Below are positions 1 through 12,447 of a stretch of 64,000 nucleotides of DNA, in pieces. The notes below the pieces were generated by a model. It did no database searches. It was not told the DNA's origin and saw only the letters and a list, made by a program, of their open reading frames with translations. This DNA is from Agelaius tricolor (Eukaryota > Chordata > Aves > Passeriformes > Icteridae). The number at the start of each line of letters is the position of its first letter. Positions within the stretch are counted from its first letter, which is position 1. The stretch covers positions 87,507,001-87,571,000 of the forward strand of contig JALJCS010000002.1 of assembly GCA_023055355.1 (NCBI GenBank), read 5' to 3'. Both the position numbers and the translations under genes were made by a program.

Positions 1-1299
1 TTTGAATTCCCAATGTCTCTTGGGGTGAAGGCTTGCATGCATTTCTGGTCCCTAGGGTTTTTTGAGATCTTAATACCTCTATGGTCCCTAGGTTTAAACC
101 AGGACACATCTCTGGTGACTCTCCCTGTGGGTGAGGACTCTGCCCAAGAGGAGCTCCTGGAGGTGGAGAGCCCTCACCTTAGAGTGAGTGACTGCACGTG
201 CTGGGTTACCCTTCTAAAGCTCAGGAATCCTGAAGTCATGTGTGTAGTAGCAATTCCATTTGACATCCTGAATCTGCAATCCATCAATGCTGACAGAGCT
301 TTAAATGGCTTTGTAAAATGAATTTTGTTTGAGTACATTCTTCAGCTTGCTTAATTTATAAGTCTTTGTGACAGAAGCCACCAGCAATTTTAAAAAATAA
401 TATGAATTGACTTATTTTGATCAGAAAGAGCCCAATGAATTAGGATGTTCTGGGAAATAGAAAAGGGAAATGTTGTTTATATTATTAAAGAACTAAAAAA
501 TATCATGGTCCCATTAACAGGATTTTGGTATTAAAATAATAACTTATTCAGAGACACTTTGCATTCCTAGCTGAGCAATTAGACCAGGCTTCTGGAAACT
601 GTGCTTTAATTCAGCTGTTGTGTTGACATGCCTTGGGAGTTCAAAAATATTATCAACTTTTATGTGTAGACAAAAGAAAATTAAAAAGTTTGGTAGAATC
701 ACTAAAATTTTTCCATACTTCTACTTTGATGATGGTACTTTGATGAGTACCAAAGAGAAATGTAATATTCTTATTTTCTGTCTGGTCACATTGAGATAAT
801 CACATCATTTTCTGCCTGGATTTGTTGAGCTCTCTGGGTTTATTCAGGTTAATTTCATCCTTGTTAAAAAAGTGACATATATGAGTAGCTTTAAGGAAAC
901 AAAGTATTTCCCTTACATTCTGAATTATGAAAGATTTTTTGCCCACTGAATTTCATAACTTTTAGCACTGTAAAAGGATGTTATTTTAATTTTTTTCTAA
1001 ACAACACTTAAATTGTATTTTTAAACTTCATCCAAGAAATTTTTAAAGAAACCGTATTCTTACAGTTTTAATAGGAAAATACTGTCCCTGTGTCATCTTC
1101 CACTTAGAAACTTTCTAGTTCTGTTATCTTTGGAAAGGGGAGAATATACCTTTTATGGTCATCCACATAAGGAAAGACAAAAATAATTGTTCACATAGAC
1201 CCACGTGGAGGAAAAATCTTCAGTAAGAAGAACAATTTTTGCTTGACTTCAAAAACACTTAAAACAATGTGAGATGAATTCCACCATGGCTGCTTTCAT
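1..1299. other. Unique AT-rich DNA, no gene seen
   Basis: No repeat family, RNA gene or coding frame is recognisable here. A 102-codon open frame at 13-321 has no family resemblance and no splice-like borders. The stretch ends where CR1 reverse-transcriptase similarity begins. Confidence 0.6.
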
Positions 1300-2535
1300 T
1301 CAGTCCATAGCAGTAGAGCTTGATCAGCTACCTCAGATTTACCAAAGAAAAGTTATGCCATAGTAACCTGGTCACCTCCCACAACAAAACTTTGTCTTCT
1401 GTTGGCACGGGGAGAGCAGTGGCTATTTCACCATGGACAGCAAAGCATTCCACATTCTTCTTCTGGACAAAATGGCAGGACACAGACACGAGATCTGTTT
1501 GGTGGGCAGGAAGATTCTAATAGGGATGGGGAGCAATGTTTTTACTCAGGCTGGCAGCCTGTCACAAGTGGGGTTCCCCAGGGATTGCTACTGTGCTCCA
1601 CATTTTGCAAAACCTTCCCAAATGATCTGGATGGCAGGATTGAAAGGATTGACAGAACACTGTCATCGTGTTCTGATGACACCAAGCTGGGTGTTGAGGA
1701 GGACACATCAGAGAGAAGAGATCCCAGAGAGACCTGGATAGGCTGAAAGAGTGGGTTAGTGAAAACTGGATGAAGTTTAACAAAGACAAGTGCAGATTCC
1801 TGCCCCTGAGGTGGCATCACCAAAGAGCCCTTTCAGGATAGGCTCTGTGTGGATGGGGAGCAGCCTTGCTGAAAGGGGCCCTGGGGCCTGGTGGATGAGT
1901 GGCTGAACATGTGTCAACAGGGAAGCTGCTGCAGTAATGAAGGTAAAAGACAATAAAAGAAAATAAATGAAGGTAAATGAAGGTTAATGGGATCCTGGGC
2001 TTCATCCACAGGGATAAATGTTTACTTGTTAGGCCTGGAGTACAGTGTCCAGCTCTTGTCCCCACAACTCACAAAAGGGACAGACAGACCTGAGAACAAG
2101 CAAAGGCAGGCCATGAAGGTGGTCAAAGGGCTGGGGAGCCTCCTCTGTTAGGAAAGACTGATGCAGTTGAGTCTTTTAACTTTGAGAAGAGCTGGCTCAG
2201 GGATGACATAACCACAGCATCCCAGTACTTCAAAGGGCACCTAGAAAAAGGTGAAGGCTCTGTGCTCACAGGGAGTCACAAGGAGAGGACAAGGAGCAGC
2301 AAGGACAGGTTGCACAAAGAGAGGTTGAGTCTCAACATGGGAAGTGAGCATTTTACAGTGAGAACAACGAATGCCTGGAACAACCTCCCCAGGAATGTGG
2401 CTGAGTTCATTTCACTGGGGGTTTTCAAGATGAGGCTGTATGGTGTGCTAGATGATCTCACCTAGGCTCCCTTTGATTGGATCAGATGATCTTTCAAGAT
2501 CTCTTCCTACCTGGGCTATTTTATTATTGTTTCAT
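1300..2535 (+). mobile_element. CR1-type LINE, 5'-truncated copy
   Basis: This is the 3' part of a chicken-repeat-1 (CR1) non-LTR retrotransposon. CR1 elements copy themselves by target-primed reverse transcription and usually insert as 5'-truncated pieces. Conceptual translation in shifting frames gives DSKAFHILLLDKMAG, SGWQPVTSGVPQG, NDLD and SDDTKLG, which correspond to the palm of CR1 reverse transcriptase. The FADD active-site box reads CSDD, so both aspartates survive. From about 1745 the sequence matches the CR1 C-terminus and 3' UTR (for example GATGAAGTTTAACAAAGAC, then the GACCTGAGAACAAGCAAAGG region) and fades at about 2535. Frameshifts and stops make it non-functional. The 5' boundary is approximate (1300-1380). 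Confidence 0.88.
1402..1746 (+). pseudogene. CR1 reverse-transcriptase remnant (ORF2 fragment)
   Basis: A 115-codon open frame whose second half (about residues 48-110) aligns by eye to the CR1 reverse-transcriptase palm: GWQPVTSGVPQG, a degraded LGPVLFN-like stretch, NDLD, then SDDTKLG. The first half is out of frame with the ancestral protein; the matching SKAFHILLLDKM segment lies in the +2 neighbour frame at 1433 onward. At least one frameshift therefore lies between them. It ends at a stop inside the ancestral coding region. It is a dead fragment with no likely product. Confidence 0.75.
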
Positions 2536-5500
2536 ATGGCTTTGCCTCAGTCCCTCACAGGGGTGACTTAAAATGGAATTCTGACTGTCTATTGTTGAAT
2601 ATAAGCACCCCCAGATTATATACCATGCACATCTCAGCTGATGATAAACAGTAAGATACCCCACCTGGACCTTAAGAGAAAATCTTGCAGCTATAGAGCA
2701 GATCTAGGTATCCTTAATGAATTTTGCCAGACCATTTTTATAAAAGAAGCCAGAGGCTGCTTTCTTGAGTTGTTTCACTCAGTAGAAATAAGGACTGAAA
2801 TGAAAATTCTGAAAATCAATAAAAACATTTTGGAATAAAAGAAGAAGGATCAAACCTCCCTAACCATTGCACATCTGAACAGGCTCCATAGTGCTCATAC
2901 TGACAGAAAACAAGGAGATATAACTGAGAAACAGATGAAGCAATTGAAAAAGCACACTTAGAGTAATTTTCCCACACAATTTTAATGTAAGCAAGAATCT
3001 TATCTATGTACAGAGCTGAGTGACTCCCAGCAAATATAAGCATGGGCAGCAACCTGCATTTCATGCTACAGATGGCTACTGCAGCTTTTACTGTTTGAAG
3101 GATCATATCAGTTCAGTGTCACTGAGTCTCCAGGGTCCCAAACCTGTTCTTTTTTTTTTTTTTTTTAATATATAACAGAAAACATTTTCCCCTCCATTTA
3201 ACTCACGGAATAAAGTCTTAAACCAGGAGCTCTGTGAAGCTGAATTAATTTGTGTCTGTGGAGCACTGTGAAGCACTGTGGGGAGACATCTCTTAAAATT
3301 GCAAAATACTTTTGCTGTAACAGTCAAACTCTCAGTGGAGTGATATGAAAAGAATGTTAAGTGTGAAGAAATGTGCAGTTTGTGAATGGTGCAGACATTT
3401 ACTGACTGCAGTGAGCAAGTGCTGGTGTCTACCTCATCCACTCAGCTACAGAAACAGTCATTTAGCACTAATTGCAGCTTTTCTCCTCAGCAAACAGGTA
3501 TGCTGAGCCCTTCTTGAAATTCAGGAAAGAGGGTGGCATGGAAAGAGAGTTTATTTCTTTGGTGCTGACATTTTGCTGTGCTGGATCTCACAGTGTAATC
3601 ACATACTGTGAAATGATTAAGTGGAAAGTAGCATGTTTGCTTCTCTTCCTCCATCTTTGTGCTTTGAAATAATGCAGTTTCATGCTTTTGCCTATTTCTG
3701 TGGGTCAACTTTTTCCTCAAGGTTTGAAGCAAATTGCTGCAAGGTTTTTTTGGCTTTGGTTGGGCTTTTAGGACAAGGTCAGGTACAGCAGTGGCTGTAG
3801 TGGTCAGTGTCTGCCTCCAGAGCTAGCGTGGGGTTTGTGTCCAGGTAATTCTTGGTCATTGCTCCAAAAAAAAGCCCATAAACAAACAAAAACACAAACA
3901 AAAACAAACAAGCAAAACTCACTGGAAAATATGGAAAAAGAGAAAAATCTGGTACTGAGATTAACAGTGAGCAACACCAAGACACCAATATCTCACCTAC
4001 AAACAAGAACACTTTAGCCACTGGAGATGTAAAACATTTCAGGATTCTCATCCCGGAGTACTTCTGCTCATGAAGGGATTGGTACCAAGCATGTGATTAC
4101 CCTGATGTGCTTGCTAACCCCTATGAGATGTGACTGCTGGGGAATCCCAGGGTCACGGGGCTGCATTCGGGGCTGTTCTGGCCTGACCAGCAAGAAGGTG
4201 CAGGAGCCTCTCTGTCCTCAGCCCTTTGTGCTCACAAGGTAAAGGCTCCTACCAATCCTCTCTGGTACCAGTGACCACAATTGTGTGGGCCCCATGGACT
4301 GGGGACACGACAGCCTCTGACATCCCTTCACAGGGTTCATATAAATAACTGATAAAAGCAAATTTACTGTAATTTGGATCAACCTCCTTATGTAGAGTTC
4401 TGCACTGAAACACTGCTGTGGTTTTATGAGTGAAAAACAAGTGATCTGTAATGATCTGTAAACACTCTTACATGATCTGTAAACACTCCCACCTTCACTA
4501 ACAGCAGAATTGAGCCTAAGTTTTTCCCTTTAATGAAATCTATGTTATTTATCTTACCCTCTGTGGCTGGACATTTTTCCTAAAACACAATAGGGTAAGG
4601 TCAGCTTTCTCAGATTCTGTAAGTGGGCTGGGAGCTGCCACTGAACTAATGACTAATTTTCTCTAGCTGCAGAACATAGACAGGAACAGCAGGTGTTTAT
4701 TTTTTTTCCTCCTTCTGATGTATCATTTAGGAAGAAAAATGTGTAGAAGTAATGAGAAAATAATGAAAAGATAAATTCTTTAGACATGACAAGTCTATCT
4801 TGTGATAAGCTGGTGAAGAGTAATGAAAGCAGCAAAACTCTCAGAGCAACCAAAGTTTACAGAGCAGTTTAAAGGAGACAAGGACTTTCTTTCACAGTCT
4901 TTAACTACAGTAAATATCATCATCATCCAACACCCTTCCAAAATGATTCTGCAATTTGCCATACAACTGAGGAAGAATGGCAGAAATCCTAGAGGAGAGA
5001 GGGGATAAAAGCTAAGCACAAAGGATTAAGTGACTCATGCAAGATTGCGCAGGAGATCTGGCAGAGATGCTGTGGGGTTCCTGTTCTCATCAGAGCAGAA
5101 ATGTTAGACAGCCAAGCAGGGCACTACACAGTCCTGTTTGGAAATGTTCTGGTAATGTGCTATTTTTCACTATTGTAAAATTACCATTTGCTGCAACTTT
5201 TCATATGACTTCAAGAGTTTTCCTGAATTTTAGCCAGAAGAGATTATTTAGAAACAAGATAGCAATTCTAGTCAGAGTCTCACAATGTCTTCAGATATGG
5301 GAAAATCAGACCAAATAGCTAATTCAGTTAATATCCCACTACTATTTAGGATGAGACAGCTGTAACAGGAGAGTCTAGGACAGCTTGGTAAGGTGTTTGG
5401 TGTGAGTGCAGATTTTCATATCACAGATTCTTGCATTTAGCCACCAGCTAAAGACCCATTTGAAGAGCTTGCATTGGTTGCTGTAGCTGATCAGTCCGTT

Positions 5501-5772
5501 GGATTTTTTTGTGTCTCTGGCCTAATAGTGTTCTTTAAATGAGAACAAAAAAAAATATTGTCATCCTGAAGTAACATAGAACATTTGTATTTTCAACTCT
5601 AAAACAGTATTTCTCCAGATAGCTGTATCCTACATTTCTTCCCAAGCTTAGTTTTAACAATATGCCTAAATCCTATCAGAAAATACTTTCATTTGGCACA
5701 AAAATCTGTGCATGGATTTACAAGTTCAGCTTCCTGCATCTTACAATCAAGCCCTGTAGAACACAGGCAAAA
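2536..5772. other. Unique DNA with minor simple repeats
   Basis: No gene is recognised. It contains a poly-T run at about 3149-3167, a CAAA-rich stretch at about 3878-3917, and a short tandem duplication at 4451-4488. Open frames are short and unsupported. Confidence 0.6.
4441..4490. repeat. 21-bp tandem duplication
   Basis: The 17-mer ATGATCTGTAAACACTC occurs at 4451-4467 and again at 4472-4488, a 21-bp period. A partial copy (GTGATCTGTA) lies immediately before at 4441-4450. It is consistent with local slippage or unequal exchange. Confidence 0.85.
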
Positions 5773-6175
5773 TGTCATGGAATCATGGAATCTTGGAATA
5801 GTTTGGGTTGGAAGGGACCTTAAAGATCATCTAATCCAACCCCCCTGCCATGGGCAGGGACACCTTCCACTAGACCAGGTTGCTCAGGACCCCATCCAAC
5901 CTGGCCTGGAACACCCCCAGGGATGGGCATTCAGTTTCTGTGGACAGCCTGTGCCAGTGCCTCACCACCCTCAGAGTAAAGAATTTCTTCCCAATATCCA
6001 GTTTAAACCTGCCCTCCTGCACTTTGAAGCCATTGCCCCTTGTCCTACCAGCTCACTTCAGGCAGCCCATTTTGCAGATCTGCTTGCTCTGTACAGCTTC
6101 TGACCCGTCACCAAACACGGTCTCTGCATCTTCCCTGCTCCTGCAGAAACCTCAGAAGGGCTGAAAGCTTGGATA
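5773..6175 (-). mobile_element. CR1-type LINE 3' end
   Basis: Reverse-strand CR1 3' UTR. On the plus strand it starts with the reverse complement of the terminal 8-mer repeat typical of CR1 (TCATGGAATCATGGAATCTT). It continues with GTTGGAAGGGACCTTAAAGATC, CCATGGGCAGGGACACCTTCC and CTGTGCCAGTGCCTCACCACC, all standard CR1 3' UTR blocks in the expected order. It is 5'-truncated at about 6175. Intervals in it that stay open for up to 136 codons are shadows of non-coding repeat. Confidence 0.93.
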
Positions 6176-7444
6176 AATTGCCTTTCCTCTTAAGTGTGCT
6201 CCTGGGTCATGGTGGTTTACACTGTTTCTAATCTCTAGATGGTAATTTCTTTTCCTAGATGGAAAAACTTCAGTGCTTAAATCGACGGATGTGTTGTTTG
6301 TTGCTCTTGTGGCTGCTGTTACCTTTTGTTTATGAGTTGGGACGCCAAACTTCCAACATCATTTCTCATGCATTTTCTGCATCATTAACTGTTTAAATTT
6401 CCTGTGCTTGGATGGCTGTTACTTCTCTCTAGCAATTCCCTCCAACGTGGCTCTGTTAAAATGCAGAAACTGTTATAAAATCACAATAGAAAAAAGACCA
6501 GATGGCATCAATAACTGCTAATATACCCCCATGTTTATGCTCCAGCACGTGTCTGATGGATGGGATAAGTGCTAGTCACTGGTATTCTGTTTTGTGTCAT
6601 TGTTTGCTGAGGATTTTGGGTTTTGTTTTTTTTTTTTTTTTAATTAACCATATGCTCCCTAGGAAACCTTGAAAGCATTTCACATGTTCACCAAAATACA
6701 CCTGCATTGCACCTTAAAAATGGACAGCATTTTAAAACATAACTCCTTTTTCTTTGTAAAAAAGGAAATATATTGTATGGAAAGAAACTGAACTACTTTC
6801 TCTCCTGAGTTTCTATTCCTGTTTTTCCTCCAGCTGCTTTTTAATGAAGAGCCATCCATTCACATGTCTACTGGTCTAAGCTGCACAGTCTCTAAAGGCA
6901 TGGTTTGTTATACATTTTTTTAATCCAAACACCAGAGCAATTATCAATATGACAAGACAATAGTTAGAGTCACTTTCATCGTCCAATCCCCTAAGACTGC
7001 TGACACTCCTTAGATGTTTGTAAAAGCAGTGCAGCACACAGACTGTCACACACTGATTCTCTGTGCAGTCAATGAAAAGAAGCAGTCACATCCCTGAAAT
7101 CTGGAATCCACAGTAAATGGCTAAATGTGCCACCCTAGTAATGCTCTTCCCTCATTCATGCAGTCAGCTTTCATCTGGCAGCCTTAGGTAGCAGGTTTCT
7201 GGATTTGCCCCATGGTTTTGCTCCCTGTTTTCTCTCACATGTACTCAAAGCAGAGAGGTGACACTCATGGCAGAGGAATTGTTTCTGGGTTTTGTGACTG
7301 TAGGTAATTCTTACAGGGAAGGGACGGTTGATCATGGCAGGAGGAAAGGCAATTTTATGCAGGCTTTACAGATAATTTGATTCTAACAAAAGGGTTAGAG
7401 CAGTCTGGTTGTCTCTGGCTTAAGGGGATTCAATAAGTGTCCGA
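6176..7444. other. Unique DNA, no gene seen
   Basis: AT-rich, with a T run at about 6625-6643. No recognisable repeat, exon or RNA gene. Confidence 0.55.
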
Positions 7445-7675
7445 AATTCATCGAATGCCCTGAGTTGGAAGGGACCCACAAACGTCATCAAGGCCAGCTC
7501 CTGGCCCTGCACAGGACTGACCCAAGACTCACATCAAATACCTGAGAGCATTGTCCAAACACTCCCTGCACAGGACTGACCCAAGACTCACATCAAATAC
7601 CTGAGAGCATTGTCCAAACACTCCCTGCACTCTGTCAGGCTTGGTGCTGTGACCACTTCCCCTATTCCAGAGTGT
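7445..7675 (-). mobile_element. CR1-type LINE 3' end with internal duplication
   Basis: Reverse-strand CR1 3' UTR, recognised by GAATGCCCTGAGTTGGAAG at its 3' terminus, then GCCAGCTCCTGGCCCTGCAC and CTGTCAGGCTTGGTGCTGTG. It differs in sequence from the copy at 5773 and belongs to another CR1 subfamily. The element is interrupted by a perfect direct duplication at 7505-7622 and is 5'-truncated at about 7675. Confidence 0.88.
7505..7622. repeat. Perfect 59-bp tandem duplication inside CR1
   Basis: Two identical 59-bp units, 7505-7563 and 7564-7622, each starting CCCTGCACAGGACTGACC and ending TTGTCCAAACACT. An 8-bp partial third copy (CCCTGCAC) follows at 7623-7630. The short CCCTGCAC match at both borders suggests replication slippage or unequal exchange at microhomology. 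Zero mismatches imply the duplication is far younger than the diverged LINE around it. Confidence 0.97.
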
Positions 7676-9419
7676 GTTATTTGCATTTCACAGTGGCTCT
7701 TAGGGCAGGGTTTGTATTTCTCAGCTTCCCAAAACTTGCCTAACTAAATTAGCAATCCAGCAATGTAAGCACTGACATCTGAGCAAGTTTCTTGTGTTCC
7801 TATTACCGTTAGTAGAAAACAAATCCACAGAGTCAGTGAAGCATAGGGTGAGTCATTTAGCCAAACATAGGTATCGACTTTAGGATGACATAAATCACAC
7901 CCTACTCTTCATTGATCATCTAGAAAACCAAAGGCAACTTTTAAAGATGCTTCTGCCACTTTACATTGTCTCATATGGTAGCTTAATTAGCGTGCTTTGC
8001 CTCCCACCTTAGTTTCTTGACTTGTGAAATTGAGATTGTACAATCAGCCACCAGTTTGCGAGAGATGAAGATAATGAGTTCATGTTTGTACAGTGCTGAG
8101 GAAATATTGTATCCAACAAGCTGTGCCTTAACCATATAGTCAGAACCCATACTGATGAAGACATACTGTTTACATGGAGACAGCAAGAGAGCCATAAGCT
8201 CTGGTTGTGCTGGCAGCCCTTCAGGGTCTCTGCATGGCTTTCAACATTAGGTATTTTGTAAATAGGAATCTTAGGGCAGATATGTTGGAAAACTTGCCTA
8301 GAGTAAAGCAGAACATTAGCAACTGAGCTGGGATAGTGATTTTTTTGTATATAGCTCCAGTGACAATTGCTAATTGTCAGCTATAATGTTGCTCTGTTTT
8401 CCTGTGATTCCCTCATTTGCTCCTGGGGGAATACAGATGATTCTTATGTCACATTTCTGTGTTGGCTACCAAAAGTCCAAGAAATGGCTTCAGCTATTTC
8501 AGGATCAAAAGAGAGATAAATATTAATAATTGTCATTGCAAGTAAGGTAATTTCTTCAGTGTTCTGCAGTGTTCATGTATCTAATGAGTCAGGGTGTTTC
8601 ATAACTCATCAGATTTTCAGCTGATGCTTTATAGCTTTCCCATGTCCAAAGGAATAACTGATTGTGGCTGTTAAAAGCATGGATCAGTGCAGAATTATTG
8701 CTACCCTCTATATGTTGTACAAATGTCTTAAAACAAATCTTGGCTACAGTATTTCATCAGGGCAGCTGAGTATGATAAATCAGTAACTGTTGAAATCTGT
8801 GGTAACAAGACACAAAAGTTGTTCACTTATTCTCCTGGCAAAATTTTCAGCAGCCCTTAAATTGCCATGTCCTTAGAGGTGGGGTAAGATACTGTAGACA
8901 TGAGATTATCTCTGAGGTGATAAAGTCAAATGATAAAACTTTACATTGTAGCCATGTATATAAAAGATGAAAAGGCATAATCCTTTTAAAAGAGTAAAAC
9001 TGCAACACAGATCTAATCTACTGAGTAGCAGCCTGATTTGCCCTTCTCCTCCCTGAAGCAATCATGAAAATTACAGTCTAATTTTCTACAGAAAGGCTAA
9101 ACAGCACAACCACATACTGCTCTCATGGAATAAAGAAAGGCAATCAGAATGGATTGCACAAACACATCAGGAATAAAAAAAAAAAAAGAAAAAAAAACCA
9201 AACAAAGAAAAAAAAAAGGCCAAACCCAAAGGAAAATGTAACTCCATTTCTGTTTCTTATCTGAAAAGAACTAATAACAAAAGAATAAGAAAATTTAATA
9301 TTCAGTGTTCAAATATTGGTTAAGTGACATTGGGTTATTAAATCTATTATTTTTTAAGAAGAGGATAAGAGTCCAATATAGGATAAGAACAAATACACTA
9401 AGGAATTTTTCAGGGAATA
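7676..9419. other. Unique AT-rich DNA, no gene seen
   Basis: No family recognised. An A-rich low-complexity run lies at about 9173-9219. The stretch at 8340-8700 is rich in ATTA/TAAT motifs but has no coding signal. Confidence 0.5.
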
Positions 9420-10390
9420 GGTGTGTTCCACACAACAGTATCGTCAGCACCCAGTAAAGAGTGGTATCCCTCAAAAGTACATACTGGGACCAGCACTAAT
9501 TAATATATTCATCAGTGACACAGTGAGTGGGTCAAGTGCACCATCAGCAAGTTTACAGACCACCAAGCTGAGAGGTGCAGTGATCTTCACCTGAGGGATT
9601 GGATTCAGCAGAGGCACCTGGGCAGCACTGAGGAGCGGCACCATGCAAACCTCTCAAAGTTCAGCAAGGCCAAGTGCCAGGTCCTGCACCTGGGTTGGAG
9701 CAATCCAGAAACAGAATGGAGGATGAAGGGGTTGAGACCAGCCCTGCAGAGGGGGATTTGGGGATGCTGGTGGATGCAAACTTAGAGATGCACTGGCAAG
9801 GTGCACTCACTGAGCAGAAAACCAACCACATCCTGGGCTGCATGAAACAAAGCATGGACAGGTCAAGAGAGGTGATTCTGCCTCTCTGTTCAACTTTTGT
9901 GAGAGCCCACCTGGAGTAATGTGTTCAGCTGTAGGACCCCCAACATCCTGTTGGAGAAAGTTCAGAGGAAGCCATGAGGATGCTCAAAGGGGTGGAGCAC
10001 CTCTCTGGAAAAGACAGGCTGAGAGAGCTGGGTTTGACAGAGAGAAGGCTCCAGAGTGGCCTTATTTTGGCCTTTCAGTATAACAAAGGGGCTTGTCAGA
10101 AAGATCAAGAGAGATTTTTACAAAGGCCTCTAGTTACAGGACAAGAGGAACCAGTTTTAAACTGAAAGAGAGAAGATTTAGATTGGACATAAGGAAGAAT
10201 TTTTAATAATTAGGATGGCAAGACCCTGGAACAGGTTGTCCAGGAATATTGTGGATGTCCCACAGTTGGAATGGTTCAAGGTCATGTTGAATGGGACTTT
10301 GAGGACCTTGATCTAGCAAAAGATGTCCCTGACAGGGAGGATTGGAACTAGGTGATCTTCCAATTCAGATCATTCTTACATTGATTCCTG
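9420..10390 (+). mobile_element. CR1-type LINE, 5'-truncated copy
   Basis: It starts in the reverse-transcriptase palm (PVKSGIPQKYILGPALINIFISD at 9451-9519) and runs through the CR1 C-terminus and 3' UTR: CCAAGTGCCAGGTCCTGCAC, CTGGGCTGCATGAAACAAAG, GTTTTAAACTGAAAGAGAG, CCTGGAACAGGTTGTCCAGG. It ends in a degraded ATTCT-type terminal repeat near 10380-10388. The order and spacing match full CR1 3' ends. It is non-coding today. Confidence 0.92.
9451..9600 (+). pseudogene. CR1 reverse-transcriptase remnant, active site broken
   Basis: The palm motif SGIPQKYILGPALINIFISD is readable in one frame. Just downstream the KFADDTKL box is present as KFTD followed by a 2-bp loss that shifts the frame before TKLRG, so the second catalytic aspartate is gone. 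Stops follow. This is a clear inactivated LINE ORF2 fragment. Confidence 0.7.
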
Positions 10391-12391
10391 CTACAAAATG
10401 TAATTTCTATTTTGAAATTATCTTCCATGTACAACATATTGAAAACATCAGTCATCATTATTCTACTATAATTAGTTGTAGCAGAGTCTGAGTTAGAAAT
10501 CAGTCACTGGCTCTGGGAGCCACATATTACAAATATTTCTGAAAAATTTGGCAGAGTGCAAGAGATACAAAACCCCCCAAAACAGGATAGCAAGAATGTG
10601 GTAGGCATGACCTATGAGAGAATCAGAAAAAAGTGAGATTATGGGAAAGTATACAACAGTCCCCAAATATGCAAAAAACTTGTATTTCATGTTCTCTGTG
10701 AAAGAACAAAAGGAAATCAGTAATGATTTGTAGGAAGAATGACTTTAGCTACAGAATGGCGTGTATGAGGATGGCGACATGGAGTGACAAAGCTGCTGTC
10801 TCAATCTCTGGATGTCTCTAAAACTGCATCAGACAAGGTCAGAATATCTAAACAAGAAGATTGTCTGAACAGTCACTCAAGGACCCAGCAGTTACAGCTC
10901 TGTTCCCCAAATATATTCTCACTGTTCTGTGTGGAGAGAGCAGAGAGGGCAAGAGCTGACAGATGGGCTCTGCTCATGAAAAGCTATAAGTGGATCCTGT
11001 ACAGATTATCTGAGTTATACAAATGGATCATTTTGAAGACTCTCTTATTGCCCTGTTCATAGGGGAGCTCATGTGGAGGTTGTCAGAGACAGCCTCATTA
11101 TGTGAAAGGCACAAAAAAGGGAGGCTGGATTAGCCTGTATTTGGAGCATCCCTTCAAGTGCAGTCCAGACACTTTTCCTATAACACATGGAACAAGAAAA
11201 TACATGAGTACATTCTGTCTGTAAGTGGAGTAATTGACTGAGGTAGTTTGCTCATTTAGGCTTTTTTAAAGACAGGTTTTCACAGACATTAGTGTAAGTT
11301 TGACAAACAGTTGACATTAATTTCCAGTAGAACAGAAAACTTTTTATAGGAATATAGTTATCTTGTTTCAACTTGATGGCCCCTGGAGAAGGTATATCTT
11401 CAGCTAGTATTTCAGCTCCTGTTTTCCCTCCAAGCATTCTGCTCCACCTCAGAGTCAATGTCTGACTCCTTTCATCTCCTTGAAAGCTTCTGAGTTGCCA
11501 TGTGTTATCAGATTGCCCTGCCTGGTGCAGAACCCTCCTCACCAGAGCCCCTTCCTGCTCACCTCTGCCTAATCCACCTCTCCTTCAGGTCACTTCTCTG
11601 CCTTTAAGCACAAACAAACATAAAACACAGCAATCCTTCCCTGGCTGTCTCCCAGCCTCCGGAACCCAGGGATGCAGCAGTGGCTAATTGGGGATGGCAT
11701 CTTGGTGCACTTGAATGGCATTGAGGAAAAGCAAGTGTGATTCAGCTAAAGGCTATGTGGGTCTGCCAGCAGTTACAGATCCCCAACTGGACAGCACAGG
11801 ACTGTGAAATGATGCTTCTTTTAAAAGTGAGACCCTTGAGGTTTAGAAACACATTCATTAAATGCACTGGTGCCCAGAAGTTTATTTTGGTTTCGAGCCT
11901 TTGACCAGAATGAGGTCACTCTACATTTGCTTCCCTGTTAAAGGAATTTGTTAATCTTGAAACATTTATGCAGAGCTTTAACAGTGTTGCTTCTTCAGAG
12001 GCTGCTCCTTTTGTGGCACAGTGCTTGTTCTGTGCTTTATTTTTGTGGGGTAGATGCATCAGGAGAAACCAACTGTGGATCTAATTATTTGTACAGGAGA
12101 ACACATGGGATCAAACCCAGTACCTCTGCCTCTCACATACCTACAGAAGGCTGCTCCCAATTTTCCACCCATAATTTCTTCTACCTAAGACCGGGAATAA
12201 AATCTCTTCCCATGTATTTCCTGGTGGACTTCATATGAAGATTTAAATAAATTATTTCAAACACCTTAAAGAACATAAAGAAATGCAAGCTGGGTCTACT
12301 TTCTAGCATGCCTTCACCTGAAACAGAGCGCACCCCCATTGAGAAAAAGACCCTTCAAACTGAAAAAGAAAACAAGAAAATTATTACTAAA
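10391..12391. other. Unique DNA, no gene seen
   Basis: No repeat family or exon is recognised. The short open frames (for example 10784-11062, 92 codons) have no splice-like flanks or familiar sequence. Confidence 0.5.
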
Positions 12392-12410
12392 TGGATATAT
12401 ATAGATAGAT

Positions 12411-12444
<34 letters not shown>
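12392..12444. repeat. TA/GATA microsatellite
   Basis: ATATATATAGATAGATAGA leads into an uninterrupted run of AT dinucleotides ending at 12444. It is a mixed GATA and AT microsatellite, probably length-polymorphic. Confidence 0.95.

Positions 12445-12447
<3 letters not shown>

Noticed and set aside
5693..6103. 136-codon plus-strand open frame
   Set aside because: It is the antisense of a CR1 3' UTR.
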